Below are positions 33,639 through 42,030 of a stretch of 64,000 nt of DNA, piece after piece. Each line of letters begins with the position of its first letter. Position 1 is the stretch's first letter. Source of the DNA: CAVPDE01 sp964580575 (GTDB lineage Bacteria; Desulfobacterota; DSM-4660; Desulfatiglandales; HGW-15); the NCBI GenBank assembly GCA_964580575.1, contig CAZOLJ010000015.1, positions 5,107 to 69,106 of the forward strand, written 5' to 3'. The translations under genes were made by a program, and so were the position numbers. The notes beneath the pieces are model-generated. The model ran no database searches. It saw nothing but the letters and a program-made list of their open reading frames with translations, and was not told where the DNA came from.

Positions 33639-34140
33639 CGCTAGGTCTCCTTCACGGCTGGCCGTTGTCAAGATGTTGCCGGATGTCCCATCTTCGGCAA
33701 TGGGAACCCTTCGGCTTCAATCTCATCGTACAAAAGGAACCTTGCCGAGACATTTCCTGAACATTACAGTTTGGTTAGGTTTTCGAAGACCCGATCGGCT
33801 TGCCTCGGAAGGAATGGGCGGTAGCAAGTCGCAGAAAAACCGTTAGTAAGTGAAGGGATGGACTCGCAAGAAGTCGCGTTCACCCTTCGATACCCTGGTC
33901 GCCTTTTACCAGCCTCAGGCTGGCTGGCGCCGCCGAAGGCGGGTAAACCTCAGGGTGAACGGCTATGGCTGCGTGTAAGTACTTGAATCTCCGTTCATGG
34001 TGAGCGGTTCGACTTCGCTCACCGCCCTGAGCAGGTCGAAGGGGTATCGAACCATGAACGGAAAAGCGATTTTTGACCTTTTGCGAGACCGTCAAAGTAT
34101 GACGGCAAAGACAAATCCAGGCAGCGATCACAGAGGCTTC
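33639..34140. other. 500-base gene-free region carrying an inverted-repeat element
   Basis: The first 200 bases hold no recognisable gene. The inverted-repeat element described at 33860-34090 fills the rest. No RNA gene is recognised. Confidence 0.5.
33860..34090. repeat. MITE-like element with imperfect terminal inverted repeats, family 1
   Basis: Left end GGACTCGCAAGAAGTC (33860-33875) and right end, read in reverse, GGTCTCGCAAAAGGTC (34075-34090) match at 13 of 16 positions. Inside are nested palindromes, including CCGTTCATGGT with its complement (33992-34062). The element at 52214-52339 shares the same termini, so this is a family. No transposase; it would have to move with help from elsewhere. 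Confidence 0.7.
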
Positions 34141-34299
34141 ATGACGATCTTTCGGGCCCTGGCGCACAGGAACTGCCGGCTTTTTTTCAGCGGCCAGAGT
34201 ATCTCTTTGGTGGGCACATGGATGCAACAGATCGCGACGAGCTGGCTCGTGTTTGACCTGACCCACTCGGCATTCCTGTTAGGGATCGTGAACTTTGCC
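34141..34299 (+). pseudogene. N-terminal fragment of an MFS transporter
   Basis: From ATG 34141 the frame reads MTIFRALAHRNCRLFFSGQS, then ISLVGTWMQQIATSWLVFDL and SAFLLGIVNFAS, the classic first two membrane segments of DHA1-type major facilitator transporters (MdtH/enterobactin exporter-like). Homology stops at about 34299 after 53 codons, where the sequence enters an unrelated GC-rich stretch and then an inverted-repeat element at 34363-34452. The remaining 350 or so residues are gone. Confidence 0.75.
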
Positions 34300-34362
34300 A
34301 GCCGAACATCGGACAGGGTTGGCGCCTTTTCCGGAGTGACTGGCGGGAGGGCGCCTTCTTTT

Positions 34363-34452
34363 CACGGTTTATCTATGGGGGAAACCCCTGGCCCCAAGCG
34401 AATGCGAGGGGAACAGCGGGAGGGGGCAAGACTCCCCCGTAAATAAGCCGTA
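34363..34452. repeat. Inverted-repeat element next to the MFS break
   Basis: CACGGTTTATCTATGGGGGA-type left arm (34363-34382) pairs with the reverse of 34430-34452 (CTACGGCTTATTTACGGGGG). It lies between the cut MFS gene and the cut PIN gene and may mark the deletion or insertion event. Confidence 0.6.
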
Positions 34453-34491
34453 GAAAAGACCAGCCCGGGAGCCCTTGGAACGCAGGAAAAG

Positions 34492-34716
34492 GTGCCAGCC
34501 CTGTCCAGAGTGCTCGGTCCCATGCAAACACTTATGAACGTTACTGATCGATGGAATCAACACAAGTTTTCCTGGTGGGACGCCTTGATCCTTTCTGCCG
34601 CACAAGTGGGTGAATGCCGTTATCTCCTTTCAGAGGACCTCCAGGAAAATCAGGAGCTCGGAAACCTTAGGGTCGTCAATCCTTTCCGAAAAACCCCGGC
34701 CTCCCTCCATCCCTGA
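34492..34716 (+). pseudogene. C-terminal fragment of a PIN-domain (VapC-type) toxin
   Basis: From about 34561 the frame reads HKFSWWDALILSAAQVGECR, then YLLSEDLQENQELGNLRVVN, ending PF. This is the last 50 or so residues of a VapC-type PIN ribonuclease, including the conserved WDALI aspartate and SEDLQ. The first 80 or so residues, with the other catalytic acids, and any antitoxin gene are missing. The sequence from the nearest start, GTG 34492, to 34560 is not PIN-like. A dead remnant. Confidence 0.7.
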
Positions 34717-34744
34717 ACACCGCGTGAGACCATGAGCTAATGAG

Positions 34745-35914
34745 CTATGCTTTTTGATTCCCTTTCCAGAGAGGAGACATGCTCCGGAGTCTCTCGATTA
34801 TGGGCGGGAGCTTCTGAAGCGCATAATCAATTTCTTCTTCCTGGTTGTAGATGCTCAAGCTGAACCGGATTGATCCTTGGGCCGTGGTTGGCGTGAGTCC
34901 CATGGCCAAGAGCACATGGGAGGGTTCGAGAGAGCCGGAAGAACAGGCAGAGCCTGTGGAGGCGCAAATTCCTTCAGCGTCCAGGGAAAGAAGTATGGAT
35001 TCACCTTCCACAAACTCAAAACTGATGTTGCTGGTATTCGGCAGACGGGGCACCGCACTCCCATTCGCCCTGGTGTGCGGGATGTTCTCAAGGATTTCTT
35101 TTTCGAGTTTATCCCGCAACCCCTTCACCCTTGTGTTTTCCTCATCCAGGCGGAGAGCAGCCAATTCGCAGGCCTTCCCGAGCCCGATGATGGCGGGCGT
35201 GTTCTCGGTTCCCGCGCGGCGATTCCTTTCCTGGTGCCCGCCGATGACGTAGGGTTTGAATTTCAATCCTGTTCGGGTAAAGAGCACCCCGATCCCCTTG
35301 GGAGAGTGGAGCTTGTGACCCGAAAGGGATAGCATGTCTACGGCGCTGTTGTGAAGGTTGATCGGGATTTTCCCCAAAGCCTGAACCGCATCCGTGTGAA
35401 AAAGGATATCCTTTTCCCTGGCCATTTCCGCCGCCTTTTCGATGGGGAAGATGACGCCTGTCTCATTGTTGGCCCACATCAGACTCACAATGGCCGTATC
35501 CGGGGTGAGACTCCTGGCGTAAAGCTCCATGTCCAGTTCTCCCTGGCTGTTCACAGGGACTTCGGTCACACGGTAACCCTGTTTTGCAAGGTGCTGGCAG
35601 AGAGACCTTATCGCAGGGTGTTCCACCGGGCTGGTGACGATATGGCGTTTTTCCGGATAAGCGGCAAGGGCCGATCGAACCGCGGCATTGTCGCTTTCGG
35701 TTCCGCCACTCGTGAATATGATTTCCCCGGGCCTGGCTCCCAGAAGGCCTGCCACCTGCTCGCGAGCCTCTGCGACTTTTTCCGCGACTTGCCCGCCAAA
35801 GGAATGGGCGCTCGAAGGGTTCCCGTAAAGCTCGTGAAAATAGGGAAGGATCGTATCAAGGACTTCAGGCGCTACCTGAGTCGTTGCATTGTTGTCGAGA
35901 TAAATCGTTTTCAT
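34745..35914 (-). CDS. nifS: Cysteine desulfurase (NifS/IscS type)
   Basis: 389 residues from ATG 35914, with AAGGAT 8 bases upstream. Motifs: YLDNNATTQVAPEVLD near residue 4, TSGGTESDNAA near 70, HTDAVQALGKIPIN near 177, the PLP lysine in LSLSGHKLHSPKG near 200, and the sulfur-carrying cysteine in GSACSSGSLEPSHVL near 323. It transfers sulfur from cysteine to Fe-S scaffold or other acceptors. Unlike usual isc or nif loci no scaffold gene is adjacent. Full length and probably functional. Confidence 0.92.
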   Translation of the reverse strand: MKTIYLDNNATTQVAPEVLDTILPYFHELYGNPSSAHSFGGQVAEKVAEAREQVAGLLGARPGEIIFTSGGTESDNAAVRSALAAYPEKRHIVTSPVEHPAIRSLCQHLAKQGYRVTEVPVNSQGELDMELYARSLTPDTAIVSLMWANNETGVIFPIEKAAEMAREKDILFHTDAVQALGKIPINLHNSAVDMLSLSGHKLHSPKGIGVLFTRTGLKFKPYVIGGHQERNRRAGTENTPAIIGLGKACELAALRLDEENTRVKGLRDKLEKEILENIPHTRANGSAVPRLPNTSNISFEFVEGESILLSLDAEGICASTGSACSSGSLEPSHVLLAMGLTPTTAQGSIRFSLSIYNQEEEIDYALQKLPPIIERLRSMSPLWKGNQKA

Positions 35915-36284
35915 TCGTGTATCCTTCCAAGAAAAAAACCGCACTAACATACTCTTTTTCCCGCAGCCGCTTCAACATAATCATTTTCAAGCTCTTGGGC
36001 AAACTCATCCTGCTATTGACATTTCTTCCATAACCTACTATTGAGTCTCAATTATTCTCGCTAGGATCAGGTTCAAGGGATCGAGGAGTTTTATTTGGGT
36101 GTCCTGTTCTTCTATCAACTGAATAATGGTCTTATGAGAAGTCAGAAGAATTCGTTCCGCTCATGGTTCGATACCTCACCATGAACGGAAACCCAAATAC
36201 TCACGCCACACATCGCCCGTTCGCCCTGAGGTATCGAAGGGTGAAAGGGACGTTCTGCATAAACATTGAGGAGAGGAGATTATT
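35915..36284. other. 370-base gene-free region with remnant frame and repeat
   Basis: On the minus strand 36038-36160 keeps an open frame without a start (ERILLTSHKTIIQLIEEQD) that looks like a protein remnant of unknown family. A TTGACA (36016-36021) with TATTGA 17 bases later could be a forward promoter for the DUF5661 gene. From 36167 to 36238 an inverted repeat has TTCGATACCTCA arms, related in content to the 33860 element. Confidence 0.4.
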
Positions 36285-36725
36285 ATGAAAGTTCCCCAGT
36301 ACGTCACGGTTGAAGAAGTCAAAAGGGTATGCAAAGAACTCAGGATCAGCGATTGGACAAAGAAGAAAGCTCCGAAGGTGTCACCAAGGGAAGCAAAGGT
36401 GGTATTGTCCGAAGTCAACAAGGAAAAGATGAAGATCGATTATAAAGACTTTGGCGAAGGACTTCAAGTGGAGCTTGAACATGGCATGACTTTCAAAGAC
36501 GCCAATGTGACCAATAACCACCCGGTCCTCACCGGGCTCATTGTGCTGGCCCATTTCAAAGAATCTCTGGACTACTACAAGCTCCTGGAGGTCGCTGAAC
36601 TCGAGGGGGACCTGGTGAAGGCCGTTGCCAGAGGCAATGCGGAAAAGATCAAGAACTACTATAAGAGATTGGCTGCGGCAAGGATCACTCTGAGCCAGGC
36701 GGAGCTGAAGCGAATCGGGAAATAA
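36285..36725 (+). CDS. DUF5661 family protein
   Basis: 146 residues starting at ATG 36285 after GAGGAGAGGAG. The second half carries the DUF5661 pattern: LEHGMTFKDANVTNNHPVLT, LIVLAHFKESLDYYKLLEVA. Such proteins are small, soluble and of unknown function, frequent in anaerobic bacteria and phage-related DNA. No obvious partner. It is followed immediately by a palindromic repeat. Confidence 0.75.
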   Translation: MKVPQYVTVEEVKRVCKELRISDWTKKKAPKVSPREAKVVLSEVNKEKMKIDYKDFGEGLQVELEHGMTFKDANVTNNHPVLTGLIVLAHFKESLDYYKLLEVAELEGDLVKAVARGNAEKIKNYYKRLAAARITLSQAELKRIGK

Positions 36726-36726
36726 A

Positions 36727-36781
36727 AGACCCCCTTTCCCCTCTCCCCCACGTCGCGGGAGAGGGGATGGGTGAGGGGGCT
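36727..36781. repeat. CCCTCACCC-type palindrome, diverged copy
   Basis: CCCCTTTCCCCTCTCCC pairs with GGGAGAGGGGATGGGTGAGG around a CACGTCG loop, 2 bases past the DUF5661 stop codon. Related to the perfect palindrome at 29923-29976. May act as a terminator-like hairpin. Confidence 0.7.
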
Positions 36782-36826
36782 GAATGGCAACGGATCAAAC
36801 GCTTTCGTATTCGGCGGGGGAAAGCC

Positions 36827-37360
36827 ATGACTCTTGAAGTGGATCGGAAAGCCTTTCGAGATCTCAGCTACGGTCTTTACATTGTTACATCCTTCAAAGG
36901 GGAAAGGCTCAACGGGCAGATCGTGAACACGGTGATCCAGGTAACCTCTGAGCCGCCCCGGGTCGCCGTGATCATCAACAAGAAGAACCTGACCCATGAG
37001 TTCATTGTGAAAAGCCAGGTTTTTGCCGTGTCCGTGCTTGAAGAATCGGCGCCCATGGCTTTCTTCGGGCCTTTCGGTTTCAGGTCAGGCCGTGACCTGG
37101 ACAAACTCGCCAAGGTGAGCTTCAAGAAGGGAAGCACGGGTTGTCCGCTCATTACCGAGCACTCTCTTTCCGTCATGGAGGCGGAGGTGATCGATCGGAT
37201 CGACCTTGGCTCGCACAGCATCTTTGTCGCCGACGTGATCAGCTCGGAAGTGCTGAAACCCGGTCGGCCCATGACTTACCACTACTACCACGAGCAACTC
37301 AAGGGCAAGTCGCCTAAGAATGCTCCGACCTTTGAGCCTCCTGCGGGCAAAGGTCAGTGA
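36827..37360 (+). CDS. Flavin reductase-like (FMN-binding split-barrel) protein
   Basis: 177 residues from ATG 36827. The N-terminus FRDLSYGLYIVTSFKGERLN, NTVIQVTSEPPRVAVIINKK and LTHEFIVKSQVFAVSVLEES are typical of the flavin reductase domain that binds FMN, as in the reductase part of high-molecular-weight rubredoxins of sulfate reducers. The usual C-terminal rubredoxin extension is absent. Likely a cytoplasmic FMN protein in electron transfer or oxygen defence; partner unknown. Confidence 0.87.
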   Translation: MTLEVDRKAFRDLSYGLYIVTSFKGERLNGQIVNTVIQVTSEPPRVAVIINKKNLTHEFIVKSQVFAVSVLEESAPMAFFGPFGFRSGRDLDKLAKVSFKKGSTGCPLITEHSLSVMEAEVIDRIDLGSHSIFVADVISSEVLKPGRPMTYHYYHEQLKGKSPKNAPTFEPPAGKGQ

Positions 37361-37417
37361 AACCTGAATCCACCGTCTAATTCCTGAAACCTGAGCCAAG
37401 AGCACGTTACCAGGAAT

Positions 37418-37545
37418 TCTTGATCACCAGCAAGGCGTCAGATGCAAGGCGCCGAGGAGCGATGACTGAGGCGTATGGAGCAATACGCCGCAAGAAGGAG
37501 CGAGCGAAGGCAACGCCGCAGAGGATGCCTTGATGGTGAATCAGG
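37418..37545. repeat. Inverted-repeat element, family 2
   Basis: Ends TCTTGATCACCAGCAAGGCG and, reversed from 37524-37545, CCTGATTCACCATCAAGGCA match at 16 of 22 positions over the full arms. The core carries CAAGGCGCCGAGGAGCG and GCAACGCCGC units, also seen reversed in the element at 51484-51671. Non-coding. Confidence 0.65.
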
Positions 37546-37594
37546 GTGAAACCTCTTGACTTCACGAGTTAGCATCTGCTAAAAATCGCCATGC

Positions 37595-37620
37595 TTCAAA
37601 AAGCAAGGAAGCTTTTTGAA
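37595..37620. terminator. Hairpin with A/T flanks, possible bidirectional terminator
   Basis: Perfect 10-base stem TTCAAAAAGC (37595-37604) with its complement (37611-37620) and a 6-base loop. The T-run lies inside the stem, so its strength is uncertain. Confidence 0.45.
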
Positions 37621-37894
37621 CAACATCTCCCTTACACAGTTCTTCTCTAAACGAAAAAGCGTGTGATTTAGGCGGAATGGTCGGGCCTCTCCCAGGGGCA
37701 AAACCGTGCTCCTTACGTGCAGCTCCGGCCATGTGTCCTTTTTTAACCTTTCTGCTAGGGAAGGAAAAATGGCAGACTTCGCCGTCCTATCCTTGTGTGT
37801 CAGGATCTGGGACTCCCAGGTCTCGAAGCACATCGTTTCATCGTCAATGGTCGGGCCTTTCAAAACCAAACAAAACAGAAGAGGAGGTCGCATC

Positions 37895-39187
37895 ATGAAA
37901 AGAACTATTCGAGTGGTGGCTTTGGTGTTTCTGTTTGCCGGGTGTCTTTTGTTCATGCAGCCCCAGGATGGGTTCTGTGCCGATCCCATCATCGTGGGGG
38001 TGCCGACCTCCTTGTACACCCCTTTTGGCAGCTATGGCCTCAAAGCGGTGAACCTCGCTGTGGAGGAAATCAACGCAAAGGGAGGAGTCAATGTGGGAGG
38101 CCAGAAAAGACCCATGAAGGTCGTAGTTTCGGATACCCGCGGCGGTGAGCCGGGCGTCCCGGTTCACGATGCGCTCATGGCCTACGAGAAATTGCTCACC
38201 GAGCAAAAGCCCCATGCCATTGTGATCGGTGCCTTTCGCTCCGAAGTGTTAATCGCCGCTATGGACCTGGTTGCCAAGTACAAAGTTCCGCAGCTCGGAA
38301 CCATCGCCCAGACCCCCGTTTTCCAGGCGCAGTTCAGGAAGGACCCGGTGAAATATAAATACCTTTTTAGGGCAACGACGGATGCGCTGATCGACGCTGG
38401 GTACATTGCCCACACCCTTGACATGCTTAAAAAGGACTTCGGCCTGGATAAAATTCTTCACATTTACCAGGACACGGCGTGGGCCAAGGGATTTGCAGGA
38501 ATGTTGCAGAAGCACTGCAAAGAGACAGGCTGGACCGAGGTCGGGTACGAAGCGTATGCAGACGGAGCCTCGGATTTCTCCCCTGCATTGAGCAAGGCGA
38601 AGGAGGGCAAAGCCCAGGTGATCGGGATGGTGTGGGATGTTCCCCTGGGCGCAGGGGTTTTTGCCAAACAATATGTGGCCATGAAAGTGCCCTCCCTTCT
38701 CGTGGGCTTCATCCCGCCCATGGGCTCGCCCATGGCGCCTAAAGCTGTAGGACCTGATGTAGAGTACAGCATGACTGTGGAATTCCCGGTCGGGGCTAGC
38801 CTTGCTCTCGCCAAACTCCCGAAGACAGGCGAATTCCTGGACAAGTTCAAAAAGAAATATGGGGAACTGCCCGAACCTCCTGCGGTGAATTCCTCCGCCT
38901 ATGACTCCGTCTTTGTTCTGGCTTCCGCCATCGAGCGGGCCGGAAGCCTGGATCCCGACAAGCTTGTAGAAGCCCTGGAGAAGACCGATTATGCGGGCGT
39001 CTCGGGAAGAATCAAGTTCAACCAGGACCACATCATGGTCTTTGGCGAAAAGAGTGCCGATGAGACCGGCGTGTGTGTGGTTTTCCAGTGGCAAAAGGGC
39101 AAGGATGGGGTCTTGAAGAGGGTTCCCGTGTACCCCGAATTTCTTGCTGAAGGAAAGATCATGTTGCCTCCCTGGATGAAAAAGTAA
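37895..39187 (+). CDS. livK: Branched-chain amino-acid-type ABC transporter substrate-binding protein
   Basis: 430 residues from ATG 37895, with GAGGAGG 7 bases upstream. Signal peptide residues 1-30 (VVALVFLFAGCLLFM then GFCA). The mature part is a family-6 periplasmic binding protein: IIVGVPTSLYTPFGSYGLKA, VNLAVEEINAKGGVNVGGQK, ILHIYQDTAWAKGFAGMLQK. It captures the ligand in the periplasm and delivers it to LivHM. The operon ends with an acyl-CoA ligase, so the ligand may be an aromatic or fatty carboxylic acid rather than an amino acid (inference). Confidence 0.9.
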   Translation: MKRTIRVVALVFLFAGCLLFMQPQDGFCADPIIVGVPTSLYTPFGSYGLKAVNLAVEEINAKGGVNVGGQKRPMKVVVSDTRGGEPGVPVHDALMAYEKLLTEQKPHAIVIGAFRSEVLIAAMDLVAKYKVPQLGTIAQTPVFQAQFRKDPVKYKYLFRATTDALIDAGYIAHTLDMLKKDFGLDKILHIYQDTAWAKGFAGMLQKHCKETGWTEVGYEAYADGASDFSPALSKAKEGKAQVIGMVWDVPLGAGVFAKQYVAMKVPSLLVGFIPPMGSPMAPKAVGPDVEYSMTVEFPVGASLALAKLPKTGEFLDKFKKKYGELPEPPAVNSSAYDSVFVLASAIERAGSLDPDKLVEALEKTDYAGVSGRIKFNQDHIMVFGEKSADETGVCVVFQWQKGKDGVLKRVPVYPEFLAEGKIMLPPWMKK

Positions 39188-39319
39188 AGGACGGTACACG
39201 GTACAGGGTGCACGGTCTGCGGCAAATACGGGTGTTGGGGTGAATGGTTTTGACCGTGCGCCGTGGGCCCTGTGCCCTGCGCCTTCTTCAGTGCACCTTG
39301 AACCACTTGGATTCGGTTT

Positions 39320-40186
39320 ATGAGCCTTTTGATTTACGGCCTGATCAACAGCGTGATTCTCGCCCTGTATACTGTAGGGTTCAGCCTCTGTTACGGGATC
39401 AGCGGAATAGCGAACTTTTCCCACGGAGCTCTCTACATTCTGAGCGGATTCACCGCGTGGAACCTGCTTAACCTGGCAGGACTGCCCTTTTACCTGTCCG
39501 CAACTTGTGCGGTTCTGATCACGGCGCTGCTGGGATTCCTTTTTTACTGGGTGCTCCTCCTGCGCATCCGCGGGATACCTCTGGCGGAACTGATCGTCAC
39601 GTTTGCAGCGGGAGTGGCTATTTTGGAACTCCTCATGTGGAAAGGCTTCTACGGGATGCGTTACAGCCTCCCCATTTTTCTGCGAGGCGGGTTGGATATC
39701 GGGGAGGTGTCGATTGACTATCAGCGCCTTTTCGTGCTTATCACCGGCGTCGCCTTGGTGGTCCTGCTTTGGCTCTTTGTGCACCATACCCGGATCGGTC
39801 TCGCCTTCAGAGCCATGGCGCAGAACGAACGCACCGCTTTGTCCGTGGGAATAGAGTCGGATTGGATCGGCTCCTTGAGCATGGCCTTGGGCGGAGCCCT
39901 GGCTGCGTTAGCCGCCATGGTCGTCTTGCCTTTGGGCATGATGGAATCCTCCATCGGGCTGGAAGTGCTGATCTACGCTCTTGCCGTGGCCATCGTCGGC
40001 GGTTTGGAAAGCACCCTGGGCATGGTGGTGGGGAGTTTCATCATCGGTTTCGGACAGATCGCTGCAGCCAGGTACATCGGGGCCAAGTGGATGATCATTG
40101 CACCCCTGGCGGCGATCGTCCTGGTGCTGGTGATCAAGCCTTCAGGGCTTTTCGGGAAATACAAGGAACTGGAAGAAAGGGTCTAG
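39320..40186 (+). CDS. livH: Branched-chain-type ABC transporter permease LivH
   Basis: 288 residues with about eight membrane segments. LivH signatures: LIYGLINSVILALYTVGFSL, ISGIANFSHGALYILSGFTA, the coupling region FRAMAQNERTALSVGIESDW, and LAVAIVGGLESTLGMVVGSF near the end. It forms the inner-membrane channel with LivM. The stop codon is followed 1 base later by the LivM start, indicating one operon. Confidence 0.92.
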   Translation: MSLLIYGLINSVILALYTVGFSLCYGISGIANFSHGALYILSGFTAWNLLNLAGLPFYLSATCAVLITALLGFLFYWVLLLRIRGIPLAELIVTFAAGVAILELLMWKGFYGMRYSLPIFLRGGLDIGEVSIDYQRLFVLITGVALVVLLWLFVHHTRIGLAFRAMAQNERTALSVGIESDWIGSLSMALGGALAALAAMVVLPLGMMESSIGLEVLIYALAVAIVGGLESTLGMVVGSFIIGFGQIAAARYIGAKWMIIAPLAAIVLVLVIKPSGLFGKYKELEERV

Positions 40187-40187
40187 C

Positions 40188-41204
40188 TTGGCAGAGACAA
40201 CGGTTCAACATCGCAGGAAAAGGCTGGACAGAGGGATCAAAGCCAGAACCGACACGATCTTTGTCATCGCTTCCATGAGAGATACGCTTTATCTCCTCCT
40301 CCCCAGGGTCTTGCCGGTCGTCGCGCTGCTCATCTTCCCGCTCTTTTTCACAGGATACTGGGGCAAGGTCCTGGTCTTTGCATGCATGTACGGTCTCCTC
40401 GCCTTGAGCTGGGATTTCATGGCGTCCTGCGGTCTTTTTTCCCTGGGTCAGGCCCTTTTCTTCGGTATGGGGGCGTACATTGCCGGAACGTTGAACCACT
40501 ATTTTCACATCCCTCCGATCATCACCGTGCCGGTTGCGACCCTGGGCAGCGGTCTCTTGTGCGCGCTTCTCCTTGGCCCTGTGGTGAGGCTGAAGGGAGT
40601 CTACTTTGCCATGATCACCCTCATGCTCCCTCTCCTCTTGAAAAAAATGATCGACACAACGGGCATCTTCGGCGGCACCCACGGCCTTTCCGCCCTGTCC
40701 CCCTTCCCGAGTGAACTCCTGGCAACCTATCTCGCTGTGGTGGGTTTTCTCGCGTGTCTTTTCCTTTTCAGGCGGGTGATCAATTCCGACTACGGCCTGG
40801 TCTTGAGGGCGATCCGGGACGACGATCGGGCCGTGATGAGCGGGGCGATCAACATCTACTGGCGGAAGATCCAGGCGGTCTTCATCTCCGGGGCGGTGGG
40901 CGGTTTTGCCGGGGCCCTGATGACCCACCATTACCAGTTCCTCGGGATGTCGGCTTTTGCCCTGGACTATTCCATTCTGCCCGTGGCTGCCGTGGCGCTT
41001 GGCGGCCAGGGAACGTTTGCAGGAGCCGCCATCGGGAGCCTGATCCTTGTGCCCCTGTCCGAGTCCCTCCGGGCTCTGGGCGGGCTGAGGATGGCCATCT
41101 ACTGCGGGATCCTGATTGTGAGCATCATCGGTCTTCCGGAGGGGATCTTCCATTACATGGCGAGAAAGTATCATCAGTTCGAGAAGACGGTCGAGGTGAA
41201 GTGA
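40188..41204 (+). CDS. livM: Branched-chain-type ABC transporter permease LivM
   Basis: 338 residues from TTG 40188; AAGAAAGG lies about 6 bases upstream, and the next ATG (40275) has no ribosome site. About nine membrane segments after a basic N-terminal tail (RRKRLDRGIKART). LivM features: GLLALSWDFMASCGLFSLGQ, LFFGMGAYIAG, the loop VLRAIRDDDRAVMSGAINIY, and VAALGGQGTFAGAAIGSL-like motif near residue 265. Partner of LivH. Confidence 0.9.
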   Translation: MAETTVQHRRKRLDRGIKARTDTIFVIASMRDTLYLLLPRVLPVVALLIFPLFFTGYWGKVLVFACMYGLLALSWDFMASCGLFSLGQALFFGMGAYIAGTLNHYFHIPPIITVPVATLGSGLLCALLLGPVVRLKGVYFAMITLMLPLLLKKMIDTTGIFGGTHGLSALSPFPSELLATYLAVVGFLACLFLFRRVINSDYGLVLRAIRDDDRAVMSGAINIYWRKIQAVFISGAVGGFAGALMTHHYQFLGMSAFALDYSILPVAAVALGGQGTFAGAAIGSLILVPLSESLRALGGLRMAIYCGILIVSIIGLPEGIFHYMARKYHQFEKTVEVK

Positions 41205-41206
41205 GC

Positions 41207-41968
41207 ATGGAACCAGAGCCCCTTCTGAAGGTGAATGGTCTTAAGAAAAGCTTCGGAGGTGTTCTCGCCGCCTATGACCTGAGCTTCGATCTGAAACGGG
41301 GGGAGTTTGTGGGAGTCATCGGGCCCAACGGTTCAGGAAAGACAACCCTGGTCAACCTGATCACGGGATTCGTGAAACCCGATTCAGGGGAGGTTCTGTT
41401 CAAAGGGAAGAATATCACCGGCAAGATGCCTTACACCATTGCCGGGCTGGGAATCTCCCGCACCTTCCAGATGGTGAGGCTCTTCTACAATCTCCCGGCC
41501 TACAAAAACCTCATCATTCCCCTTTGCTCGTCCAGATCCAAGAAACTCTGGGGGGGCAAATACGGCGAACGGGACGACGTGGCCATTGACCTGCTGGACG
41601 ACATGGGATTTGAAAGAGACTCCCAGGTCCCTTACAAGACTGCAGGCAGTCTTCCTCACGGATACTTGAAGCGGCTGGATCTGGCGCGGGCGCTTGCCTT
41701 GCGGCCGGAGGTGCTCATTCTGGATGAGCTTTTCTCCGGCATGTCCATGTCGGAAGTGGCGAGCACCTTGCCTCTCATAGAGAAATTCAACGAAGAGGGC
41801 CTCAGCATTATCATGATCGAACACCGGCTCAAAGAGCTCTTTCGAGTAGTGGACCGGGTCCTCGTCCTCAACTACGGGATGAAGATTGCTGACGGCGCCC
41901 CTTCGGAGGTCATGGAGAGAGAAGAAGTCAAAAAGGCTTATCTGGGTATTCATATTGACCTTGTGTGA
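41207..41968 (+). CDS. livG: Branched-chain-type ABC transporter ATP-binding protein LivG
   Basis: 253 residues from ATG 41207, 2 bases after the livM stop. Walker A IGPNGSGKTTLVNLITGF near residue 40, LivG-type ISRTFQMVRLFYNLPAYKNL (Q-loop region), signature-like SLPHGYLKRLDLARALALRP near 150, which deviates from the usual LS(Y)GxQ, and Walker B EVLILDELFSGMS. H-loop MIEHRLKELF. The changed signature and the DELF in place of DEP are notable but occur in this subfamily. Confidence 0.88.
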   Translation: MEPEPLLKVNGLKKSFGGVLAAYDLSFDLKRGEFVGVIGPNGSGKTTLVNLITGFVKPDSGEVLFKGKNITGKMPYTIAGLGISRTFQMVRLFYNLPAYKNLIIPLCSSRSKKLWGGKYGERDDVAIDLLDDMGFERDSQVPYKTAGSLPHGYLKRLDLARALALRPEVLILDELFSGMSMSEVASTLPLIEKFNEEGLSIIMIEHRLKELFRVVDRVLVLNYGMKIADGAPSEVMEREEVKKAYLGIHIDLV

Positions 41969-42030
41969 CATGGCCGGGTAATGAAAAACGCCCATCTGTC
42001 GAGCTGAGGGTTGGTATAAAAGTGGCTGCA

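Larger units (their letters stand above)
37361..37894. other. 530-base gene-free region before livK
   Basis: It holds the inverted-repeat element at 37418-37545, a hairpin at 37595-37620, and a 13-base direct repeat AATGGTCGGGCCT (about 37677 and 37846) about 170 bases apart. The latter may reflect a duplicated leader or control site for the Liv operon. No gene is supported, and no clear promoter could be chosen. Confidence 0.45.

Noticed and set aside
36016..36044. Firm promoter for the DUF5661 gene
   Set aside because: It overlaps an apparent protein remnant on the other strand and lies 240 bases upstream, so it is noted but not called.
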